DNA from: Trogon surrucura
Lineage: Eukaryota; Chordata; Aves; Trogoniformes; Trogonidae
Reading direction: 5' to 3'
Length of the DNA: 64,000 nucleotides
NCBI GenBank assembly: GCA_020746105.1
Contig: CM036627.1
Span: forward strand, 1,922,001 to 1,986,000
Shown here: positions 38,001 to 50,000 of the stretch, in pieces
How the letters are laid out: every line of letters starts with the position of its first letter
Position numbering within the stretch: position 1 is the stretch's first letter
The notes under the pieces: generated by a model
Database searches by the model: none
Seen by the model: the letters and a program-made list of their open reading frames with translations, nothing else
What the model was told of the DNA's origin: nothing
Position numbers and translations under genes: made by a program

Positions 38001-41000
38001 TCTCACTCCTCCATCTCTGTGCCAGCTGTTATGGCGCAGTTCTTTTTCCCATTCTTAAATATGTTTTTCACAGAGGCGTTCCTCTGCTATCACCTTACTG
38101 ACAGGCTCAGCCTTGGCCAGCGGCGGGTCCCTCTTTGTAGCCGGCTGGCGTTGGCTCTATCAAACTTGGGGAGCTTCTAGCAGCTTCTTACAGAAGCCAC
38201 CCTGCAGCTCCCCCCCCGCCGCCGAAATCTGGCCAGGCCAAACCAAAACATAAGTAGATTGGAGAACAAAATTATGCAGAATGCTGGAGTAAGAAAACCA
38301 CTATTTCCAGCCAAGTAGAAGTCATCAAGCCCAGAGAACAATTAGTTGTTGCACAACCATCTCTTTGGAAAAGTGTATGTGCACCAGCTGATTGTGCATT
38401 AAAAACTTGTTGGTTTGGTAAGAAACAACACAAATGTAAGGTGGTTTTTTTCAGTCTTGTACTTTATATGTATGCAAAAAAGCCTTTGCTCTCTCTAATT
38501 ACTAATAAATGTAGCCTAACAGAAGGGGAGACTTAACTACTGTTTGTATCTGAGTTGTCAGTTTATACAGAAACGTGAGAGATACAACAAATCTAAAGAG
38601 GTCTCTAACTTCTAACATTTGATGATGTTCTTCTGTAACAGAGCAATTATTTTTGAGATTCTGCTCTATATTGTCCACAGAAATATTAGTGGTTTTACAT
38701 TTAAAGGTTTTTTGAGTGTAATAAAGTAAGGATCGTAGGTATTAGATATTCAGTGAAACTGTATTTCCAATATTAAAGTGTAAAACAATGTTTTAGAGTG
38801 GTTTTATGATTTATGGTGATCATAATTATTAAAATTTTTGTGATCGAACACTTAAATTTTTCATAGTCTGTTTTTAATCAGTTTAATGGTGCCTCTCAGA
38901 CTTCATAAAAACAAACACTTTTCCTAGGCTTGTAGTGTCTGTTTAGAGTAGACCATTAAGATTACTGTGGAGGGAGAAGGAGGAGGTGCAGATGAAAGAT
39001 AACCTGCTTTTCTTGCCTTGGAATGAACTGGCGACAGTCAGGTATTCTGCTGATGGATGATATTTAGAAGTTGGAGAGTGGTAACTTCTTAAACATCCTG
39101 AATGTGAATAGAGAGCTTAAAAGGGAACATATAGGAAAAGTGAAACCTGAAATGGATATTGAACCTTGTGCAGGAGGTAGGATTTGGTGACGTGTGGAGC
39201 TGCAGAGGAGTGTATGTTCTGCCACATAACAGAGTCATGAAAAGGGTCTACATTTGGTCATACGAGTATTGCAACAGTGGTTTAGGAATTTACAGGAAGC
39301 GTAAAGCACTGCATCACAAAAATGATGTTTGTCCTGTACTGGCTAGCAAACTGCAACTCCATAAAATTTTTTTTGAAAGTTTGTCTTTAAGTTTATCCTA
39401 ATGTTAACAACAGCTGGCTCTATTACTGCAGCATGTTATATAACATTGCTTTAAAGCATGAGAAAAGAAGGTCTACATTTCATTACGTACTTCTTTTATT
39501 CTACGGCAGGGAAACATCCATTGCATTCTGCAGGAAAGGCAACAGTTAACTGAGCAGTTACAAGATGAAACTCGCCAGAAGGAGCAGTTAAAGCAGTTAA
39601 ACGATGAAATGGAGAATGAAAGATGGCAACTGAGCAAGACTGTTGAAAAGTTACAGGAGGAGGTATGACTCTACTCCAAAGAGGCTGCAGGAATCTGAAT
39701 ATCTAACAGAGAGAAGCAAATGAGATGTGAAAATATAAAGAATTAAATTTGTTCAAGTGTAAAAAAAAAAAAAGGGAAAAAAAAAGAGCAAACATTAATA
39801 CTAGTCTCTTTAACCTAGACTATCAAGGCTGGAACAGTGCTTGGAGCACTGCTGTCTCAAAATCTTGCTGTAGAACAGTTCTGTATTGTATGTGCTTGTT
39901 TCGCAGATGTCTGAAATGGTTGAAGTCTCAAAAACATCAACCCTGGAGCTTCAAAACCAGCTTGATGAATACAAGGAGAAAAATCGCAGAGAACTTGCAG
40001 ATGTACAGAGACAATTAAAAGAGAAAAACCTTGAGGTAGAAAAATCACGCCTGACAACCATGAGAATGCAAGATGAGGTAATGACTCCTAAGCTCAGTGA
40101 CAAATTCAGCTCAGATAGTTTTGAAGACAATGAATGTTTGCTGTCATGCTTCTCTGTACTTCATCGTGAGAGACTGGGCAGGCTTTTGAGTTTCGTTCTT
40201 CATGATGCTGATCAGTGTGTTACTTCCACCAGGGAAATGGGGTTTCCTGTTTATGACAGATTGCAGGGTTTGACAAGCGTGTGTATGTTAAGTGATACGA
40301 CAAGGATTCCATTGATGATCTGCTCTCTTTTAATGCCTGCTACTGAAGGAATTGAGAATGTGGAAATCTTCTTAATAAGAATAAATAAAAGCCCAGCTAT
40401 TATTTAGAAAAAAACACCCAACAAATAAACCAAAAACCAAACAAACCACAAAGAAACACCAACAAAAAATGTCACCAAACCCAAATTCTGGCTCTAAAGG
40501 AGTTGACATATGTTCTCTTCCTTTGTATGAGCGAAGTTGCAGATTTAAATGACGTCATCTGTGCAACCGAGAATCAACCACAGTCTTGAAGTGTGTGCCT
40601 CTTAGCACATACATTTTTCCATAAAGGCAATCCAGTCTTTTAAAGATCTTCGTATACTTGCTTTGCAGTTGAAAAAACTGTGAGAATACACTGGTCACAG
40701 ATGTTTTCTGTGTGTGGAATATTGTAATAGTTTGTTTGCTCCAGTTCAGACCTTCTCTTACATTCCCCTCTCCCCTTAACAAACTTGTATAAGATTCAAT
40801 TTAAAAGAACAGCAATAGAAGAAAGTGTAGTTCCTGTATATTATTCTGTCTCCCTTCTTTATTTATTCCATTCAGGAATGGAGAGCCTTTGTAAAGGAAT
40901 GACGACACATAATGAAATGTGAAAGATAAAACTGGGATATTGAGAACATGGCTCTTAAGTTGAATAAATGAGAGCAGTATAAATAAAAGATATGTATAGG

Positions 41001-44000
41001 TGTGTGTAAATATTTATACACACCATGTTTATAGTTACTATGAAAAATACTTCTGGCGTTGTCTGTTACAACTATAAAACAATACAAAGAAAAAAATTCA
41101 AAACAAAATAAACCTTATTTGAAAAAAAAAGTAATCCAAACAGTATATAAAGCACAAAATGCTGCTGTCTGGGGAATACACCTCCATGAGGCAATATTTA
41201 AAATCCTTAGGGCTTTAAAAATGTTTGGCAGCTAGCTCCAAGAGAGGAGACAAAATCTGAAAATACAGGATAAGCAGGTTAAACGGCAGACTTCCTAGTG
41301 AAACTAAATATTAAGGACAATTGACAGTCTTTATTATCTCTTCTTCTTTTGTGTTTAATAAGAAGTACAAATAGATTGTCCTTCCATTTAACGTCAAACA
41401 TTCTGTTACCTGTCAAAATCCTCTTGGGTAGGTATCATGGTGCACAAAACCTTTTTGAGACTCTTATCAAAAGCTGAGGATTGCAGTGGTCGTGGCAACA
41501 CAAGCATCATCTTCTTGTTCCAGCAGAAAAGTCATGACACATTCTCGCAAGGCAGGATGGAAATCCGTCATTGCCAAGTCTCCTCTAACTTCTCCGTTGA
41601 TATGTAGAAGATGCCGATTTTGAAAGTTATCAATCCTATGTCATTCTGTCTGAAATGTTAAACACGTGTGAAATGCTGTCAGTATATAGATCTCTGCACT
41701 TGGCTAGCGCTTCACCAGGTCATGCAGATGTCCAACATTTTGTTGTCAGGACTTAGCAATAGTCCTGTAGCAAACTCTGAAGAGTCACTAGTATATTATT
41801 TTGCTTCATCACTCAAATAAGGGTTTGACTAAACAGAGGAAGAATATGGAAGACTGTATACTGAAAAGAATAACCCTTGTCTTACATACATGTCACAGGT
41901 TACAAGTATAACGAATCATTGGTAAAATGCTGTCATTGAAGTGCCTTACACATATGAACCACATAATTATTTAAAAGCTAAAGTAATGGTATTCCGAAAA
42001 GAAAAGGAATAATATTGCAAAAGTTGCAAAGCTATAAGCATTTAGAAATTTGTCTAAATTCTGGCTTGCTCTAACTGCGTAAAAATAAATAAATAAATAA
42101 CCCACAATGTATAATTGTTACTATGAAACGTGTAGCGTGAGACATCACTTTGGACCTGATATTTAATCCAAGTCTATTTTCCTGGTGCCATCTTGTGGGT
42201 AAAACAAAAATTTCTGTGAAAGGCATATAACGATGCAATTCCTGTCGTGATTCCAGATCTGTGATGTTTGTAGTCAGCCCCCTTCACTGGCATCACTTAT
42301 TTATAGGAAGTACAGTATAAAGTGTATTATCATAATCTTGTTTCAGATACGTCTTATGGAAGAAAACTTGAGGGACCACCAGAGAGCTCAGGATGAGGCA
42401 ATAACAAAAACACAGTTGCTAGAACAGACTGTGAAAGGTTTGGAATATGAACTGGAAGCTAAAAACCACTTAAAAGACGATCGGGCAAGACAAATAAAAT
42501 TAATGGAGGTAAAAGACATATTTAAGGGTTGGTATCTTATTAGAACTAATTAAAATAATTTTGGGGTTTCACATGGATTATGCTTGGGAAGAAACAAAAT
42601 AACTGTGTTGTTGAAAATCCCCGTAGTACTGCTGCAGGAGTTATTCTGGTATATTCTAAAGGTGATTTGTTAGCGTATCTATTGTAGCGTGCTGTGTTCT
42701 AAATTGCAGTTATTCTTTCATCATTTTAATTAACTTTCTTTTTAATTAATGTTCTCTAATTGGGCAAAATTGTATTATTTTTGTTTGTAGGCCCATCACT
42801 CAGAACTTCAAAAATATTTAGAAGTGTAAGTTCTATTTAGCATGTAATATAAATTCATTTCAGGAGCCTGAATAACATCATTGTTCTAACTTTGTTGTTA
42901 CAGAGTTAGCTTTGTAACTCTTCAGTTCAACTAAGCTGTCACTTAATTTCCATAAACACTTTAATATTGTATTCATATGAAAAGAGATTTGTAACATTAC
43001 AAAAACAGTCTCCAGAAATATTTTAGAATTTCTCTTACTTTCTTGAAATTGGTGGGAGTGATTAAAAAAGGAAATGAAACTTACATTTTACTTTTGTCAT
43101 GAGTTCACTTTAAAGGCTTATCTACCTGCCATCTCTTTTTTTGGATTTTTTATGTGTTTTCAGAGGCATTTCACTTTTCAGAGAGTTTGAGTTCCTGAAA
43201 TTTAAGGAAGAATGCCCTGGAAGCAATCGGAAGAGAATGAGAAAGTAGTTTGTTGAAATCACTTTTCTTTGTTCCACTTAGGACAAGTTATCTCACCTGG
43301 AACTTGAGCTTGATGAAGAAAAGACCAATTCAGATTTGTTGTCTGAGAGAATTGGTAGATGCAGAGAACAGGTACTCGAACAAGTTTTCCAACTGTTGTA
43401 TAATGAGAAAAAAGCGTTACTCGGATCGCAAACATTATTCGTTAACTAAATAGTGATTTACATACTATACTTAAGCAGAGTGTATAAATCCAAAAAAAAC
43501 CAAAGTTCACAAACGTGATTAAATATGCCCCTCAGTGTCATCACTGGCCAATTTTTTCCTGTTTGCCCAACTGAAAAACTGTTGCAGGGTGCGTATAAAG
43601 ACTGAAGACCAGTATCACACTCTGATACTCTTGCTGCAGTGAGCTTCCTCAAGTAATCACTGATGCATGTAGAGGTGATGCCGTCTTAGGCTTAGTTTTA
43701 GGTGGTGAGGCTGTCGGAGAAAGCTCGTTGTAGGAAGTATCCTTAGATTGAAAGATCACCATTCTTTAACCTTACTGAAAAGTAGGCCAGCATAATGGAC
43801 TGGATTTCAAAGGAGGAGGAACTTAGGAAACTGGGGAATTAATTAGTGAGGTCAGCCAAACTGAAGATGCTGGCCAGTTGCAACAGAGAATAACCTTTAT
43901 TTTCATTACAAGGCTAAAAACTCATGAAGGTCTATCAAAGATTAGACAGTTGGAAGGAGTTTTTCACATAAAAACATCAGTCATCGGTTCTAGAAGCGTT

Positions 44001-47000
44001 ATGAGAGTAGATAGCTCAGAAAGAGGGGAAGAAAGATTTATTGACAAGATTGTGTCTCATGGGGCACAAAATTTAAAGGTAAATGAGTTCTGCCAAGCAA
44101 AGTGAGATCTATCAGAGTAATTTGGACAAGTAACAAACCAGTTCTTGACTGTATAAGTAGAAGAGGGAAGTTACGGAAACTGTATGATGAGTTATCAATC
44201 AAGATAAAACGTAATCCAGGTGTGCTTCCTCATATAAATGAGTATTTTGCCTCTGTTTTCAGCAAGGCCAGTGAATGTGTAGGTGGGGGGAAGTGAAATG
44301 GATTAACAGAAACAAGACCATTGAGCTGGAAATCACCGAGTCTAAGAGAATTAGGAATTCGTTGTTCTAAGGAAAGAGGCCTTAATATTATTGAAGATTG
44401 CTGAAAGAACTGACGTGTGAAGTTATAGATTCAGTAACAAGGTTTTTAATAAATGAGAAAAGCAGACAATAGAGCCTGATGACTGAAAAAATAACCAGAG
44501 CGTCCGTGGGCAAGTCGTCAGTATTGTGCAAGTTTTTGAGTAGTCCACAGAAAGGACTATGATGGTGTGGCTGTCTTGGAATATCATGGCCTAGACAATG
44601 TCCTTTGCCTTAGTTCTACCTCCTGAAGGATGTGGAACAGATGTGTAACTCATTACAGCATGAATGCTACTGTAGTTTTACGTGAAGTACTACACCTCAT
44701 TAGTAATTTCCCACAAGTCCTGGAGACAGTTTGCATTGAGGTACAACCTACAATGGTCCGTTCTGTTTTCGTTTCTCTTTCTTTCTCCGGAAAAAAAAAA
44801 AAAAGAAAAAATTGCTGACATTTTTTTGAATAGCTTCAGTTTCAGAGGGAGAACAGAAAGTAAGATCTTAGTTTCTAAGTCTTTTGAATGAAGTTGTAAA
44901 TCCCACTGAGACAGCTAGAGAGTTTTCAGGTGAGTTGGAGGTCAGCTTTCTTCCGTGCATCCTTGAAACACCAAGGCACCATTACTGCTGTGCTGGGACT
45001 CGGGTTACTGAGATTCTCTTTGAGTGCAATACAGTCTTTTTGCTATTATTCTGTTGATACTGTACAGACTCTGAGTCAGCGGTTGAAATAGAATGTAAAG
45101 GACCCATAGTAACGTGGGGTCACGCTGCTGTTACACTGGGAAGCCTTTAATACTTAGAGTCTGCGCCTGTGTGTAAGCCTAGGATGAAAGAACCTTAGTA
45201 ATAGCTGCGCTAGCAGGTGCGGTAGGAAGTTAATTTACTAACTGAATGGAAACCTAAAATACATAGGGGTGACCAAAATGTTACATAATGGGTAAAAGGC
45301 GTGTTTATTTTGAGGTCTGGAGTTTCTCATTTTGCACATGAATTACAAAGGTTGCTTTGTTTTGATTTTCTGCCAGAATGACTAAGTAGTCAAATTACTA
45401 AAGAGCATTTCAGGGTCTACTAAGCATTTATAATGACATGAGAAATTATAATGGATTTGTTTTGGTAATATCTGTATTTCTGTATTTTTTTAAAAAAACC
45501 TGTAAATCTATTTTAATGTACTGATAATGAAATATAATACTCAAATTTTTAGTAAAAACAAACTGAAACAACTGGTTCTATGTCACACAAAGCTAAATGT
45601 TTGAATAAACATTGTCAGGCCTGATAGTTCACATTTCATCTACCATGAAAAGTTATCCTTTTTTAATTTAAAGACCCTTTTGAATCTGAGAATGGCTACA
45701 TGAGCTACTGTTCTCATCTTCCCTACCTGATCCTCGAGAAGTACCACAACAAAGTGGAAACAGTAAAAAAAATTGAGGGGAAAGGTGGATCATATCCTAT
45801 TAGTTTTGAAACGGTAAGATGTTACAAACTCTGGCAAGACCAAAATGATTAACACCACACACACTTAGAAAGCTAGAGCCCTCACTTGCTCTTTGAGTCT
45901 AAAGCAAGCAGACACAAGGCACGTTTTGGTACATAATGTCTTTTTTTCTACAAACAAGTGGAATGAAGTACCTCTTGCCATTTTGTTTTTACAAGCGGAA
46001 TTGAAAAATACTTAAGACACCCTCACCAATTCTTGTCTTCTGTGAAAATGCAAACATGAATCTATTGACTTCAAAGTTGCTCCCAATAAGTGTGAAAAAT
46101 GGACTAGTTAGTTTCCATGACAACTTCAGAATAAATACGGAAGAATAAAATTGCATAGGCTGCATCATTTGCTTCCTTTCAGTAAAGCGTTCCCCGTGGA
46201 CAGCCATATACCTGCTGTTCAGCTGGCACCGGGTGTGGGAGGCAAACAACTGAAAATGTGGATATGAAGGTTGCTTTCCAATTGTGCAGGATCAAAGAAG
46301 TTTGGCTTTAGCTTGTTTATTTGTTGAACGTTGGGGTTTTTGGTCACGTACTTGAAAACTGTGCATGTAGCTGTATGTGTACGTGGGTAGGCACGTATAT
46401 ATTTTACTTTTCCCAACTTAGGTATTAACCAGAAACGTAGGCTGTGAACCTAGTGCAGACAATGGGGATAGCTTCCAAAATATTATTCGAAATCAAATTG
46501 CTTTCACTAGTAATGAACTCAACAGCTGCTCCTAATACAAAAGCTGGCACAAATTGCTGTTGTGTCTAATAAAGCTTTGTAAAATCTGATACTATTGCAT
46601 TTCTTTGTTGTTAGCATTCTTCAAATCCGGCTGTGATAACTGTTGCCTTAAGCTGCAGGAATAATTTGTTGTTTTAACATAATCAGAATATGAGGTATAG
46701 AAAAGGTAGAATGTGAAGCACAGATCTCCACATGGTACATACCCAGAGCTTATCTGAACTGCTGTGAAGAGAAGTGAGAAGCTTGAGCACATCTTGGCAG
46801 GCAACTACTTTTTTCTTTCCTTTGTGCATGTTAATTATGTGTTTGCTAATGAAAAGGGCAAGAAGATAAGTGAAAACCATTTCCACCTCCTCCAGCAAGA
46901 ATGGTGCCCTGCTGCCCTTCTCTTTTTACAAGCTACTCTATGTATTTGCACGTGGCTTTCTGATTCTAATCACATATAGTATTTTTTCTCTATCCCACGG

Positions 47001-50000
47001 TTTTTCTGTGAGGTTGCTTTTACCATGAGGTATCCAAGAACAATAATAGTCATCTTGGAAGTATAATAATTATCCCTTAAATAATTTCTTAATTGAGATC
47101 TTGGGAGGGTTGCACAAATTTGTCACAGCCTTTGCACACAGTGCGAGCACAGTAGAACTCTAGAGTTGTCCATTAAGCAAGTTCCTACCTAAAACAAAAC
47201 CCCTTTCTTCGGTTAACAGTTGCATTTTTAATTAGTCATTCTTTTTGCCACAAATTTTGCTTTATTTTTTGTCTGTGTCTGTCCTCATGGCTAAAGCAAT
47301 TACAGCAGAATAAATTCTATTATAACTTGGTTTTCTATATTTAATGAATAAGTGCAAGTATTGTACCCATGACCGATTATAATTTTTATATATATTTTAA
47401 TATATTAAATAATATTTCAATATACATTAATAAACATTATTATCAACAGGCTTCTATGTGACGACGAGAGCTTTTAGGAGAGTACCCAGCTGTTGAGGAC
47501 AGAGCCATATGATAACGTTTTTAGCCCAATAACTGTTATGACCTTAATTTCCAGGAACACCTTGTGCCGTTCTACCGTACTGTGGCATAACGTATGCAAC
47601 CACACACATTGCTGCCGTTGTTTGTATTCATATATTCATTTCAAAGCTACAGAAACAGTGTAAATTACTTCTTTTAAACGTGATTAATTGTAAATATATC
47701 TCCTAATATTATAATGGGGTAAAAAAAAAAAGGCCCGAGGTAAATTTTCATGTGCTGACCTTGTTTAACCTTCACATTCTTCGCTTTGCTTTTGAATTAT
47801 TTTTAAGTGAGAATTCCTAAGGGCTTTTAAGAGACCTCTAGTGAGATAAATCAGTAACTTAAAGCTGCTTAACTGTGTGTTTGTGCGCGTTCATATCTAG
47901 CTGTTGTAAAACAAGGAAAAATGCTGTGACCACTGAAACCTTTGTCAGTCTTTTTGCGGGTACCTTAAGTGGCACAGATGTTTACTGTGTTCCTGGTGAC
48001 ACTCGCCATAGAAAAAGCATTGTGCAGGGAATAGCACAAACACTGTGGTGGCATTAGTTCTGTTTATAAAGGCATTTGCAAAGACTCGGGGCAGTCTGAG
48101 CAGGAATGAGAGGCAAGAAGTGTGTCTGGGCACTACAGACTTTTTCCTTTAGCCCCAAAGTTTCAGTAGCAGCTCTTAGGCAGATTGGGGTATCTCTTTG
48201 ATGCTCAGAATTTGGGGTTTTGTTTCCAGTCCAGTAGTTAGATAAAACTAACTCTGTATCCTCCTCTTGATTCTGTATTGATCAGGTATCTTTTTAACAT
48301 CTTATCCGTAGAGAGTATACTTTCCTGTTGGTTATTTAATATGTACCAGAAGTATTTACAGAAGCAGTAGCAAAAGTTGTGTTTTAACAAACCAAAAACA
48401 CCCTCTCCCAAAATCCTGAAGTTGGTGCTCTCCTCGTCTGACAGGCATAAAATTGACTGGAAGAGGGGAAACATGTTCATATCCAGTATGCATCAGACTT
48501 GAAAAAAAGCTTTTCCTGGTCTCGTAGACATAGAAAGCTGTAACTGTGTGTGGAGTGTCTTACTGAGCTCTAGGCACTTTTCTGCAGTTACCAGTTTGTG
48601 TTTGATGAAGTGGAACTTTAGACTATTCAGCAGTGTAAAGCTAAGGTGCTGTTTCAAAGCTTCAGACTTAAGCCTGAAGAAATGAGCTGTAAAAGGTTTT
48701 TGAAGACTGATATGATGTATGACCTGTAAAGGTCCCTGCCAACCCAATGCATTCTACGATTCTGTAAACAACGAGCGTACACAGGGTGGCTGGAAAATGC
48801 GTAGAATAAGCATTGAGATTGACGTGAGCTTCCCAAAGCGGAAAGTTGTGTTCAAGATTGTAGTTGTAAACTTCATCTGAAATCGTGTGTATGCCCTGAG
48901 TTTTAAGAAAGAGCAAATTTTTTTCTCATTGATTATGTACTTTATATATATATGTGTATATATATACACACAATATCATGTAGATAAATGTAAGTTAAGT
49001 CTTTTATTAAAATTTATGTCTTTTCTTTCTATCGTAGATTGAACAAATGAGGACAGAGCTCCTTCAGGAAAGAGCTATAAAGCAGGATTTGGAGTGTGAC
49101 AAGATTTCATTGGAAAGACAGGTAATTCCGGTTGGCATATCATCACACTAGCAAAATATCCGGCTGGGTATCTGCCTTCATTAAGAAATTCCAGTAAGCA
49201 TTTAAAGAATAGAGTATTTGGGATCTGGCACTATCCCACCATAGCTGCTGAAAGTATGTGTTAGCAAGAATAGATTAAAAACCATTAGTTTATTAATACC
49301 GATACTCAAAAGAAAATATTACAATCTTGAATTAATGTCTTCATTTAGTATTTTTTTCTCATATACTCCCCATTTTAGTTTGTCACGGTTTATGTATTTC
49401 ATATACTAAACACTCATGTATACATCTGTTTATATAAGACATTTTTATTGCAGTGAGTGCAGGCATCTCTCTACTACACAAATTCTTCTACATTTGAGGA
49501 TCAAAACATTAAAAATAAATAAGAAATGTGACAGTTTATGTAGTACACTTGTTTCAGAATATCAATAGAATATCTATATAAAAACTTTTTAAGAAGACTA
49601 TAGAATATCGAAGACACTGTTATCCAGTTTAGCTGTAAATCATTTGGCCTCTTGCAGAGGAGCTGTTTGTCAAAGTCTTTAGTACTTCAAGAGCACTGTT
49701 GAAGGTAGATCGTAATTTCCAGCAATTGTGATTTTATTTGAATATTTTATTCTGTAGGACCAAACAAGTGAAAAAATTACATGCCCCTGAAAGAAAAGAT
49801 ACAGATTTGATAGAGCATGTGTTATCTAGAAAGGAATATCACTCATATTTCAACACCTGTGCTGGAAGATATAGTAAAAATACTTTCTGGGGTTTTTTTG
49901 CAACATTTTACTCTGTAGTCTTAGACAGGAAGGTTAATATCATAGCCACTAGCTGAGATCCGGAGGAAAGCTATCCTGGCAAGTCGTAGTATTATTGATA

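Larger units (their letters stand above)
43372..49037 (+). other. CGNL1: Intron 14 of CGNL1 (5.7 kb)
   Basis: It is AT-rich with a possible old LINE relic (about 43860-44480), a CR1 3'-end scrap (48700-48768) and a TA/TG dinucleotide tract (48942-48972). No other gene is recognised. Confidence 0.75.

Noticed and set aside
37408-38180. Open frames of 144 and 157 codons on the + strand
   Set aside because: They lie wholly within the solo LTR, which is non-coding GC-rich sequence.
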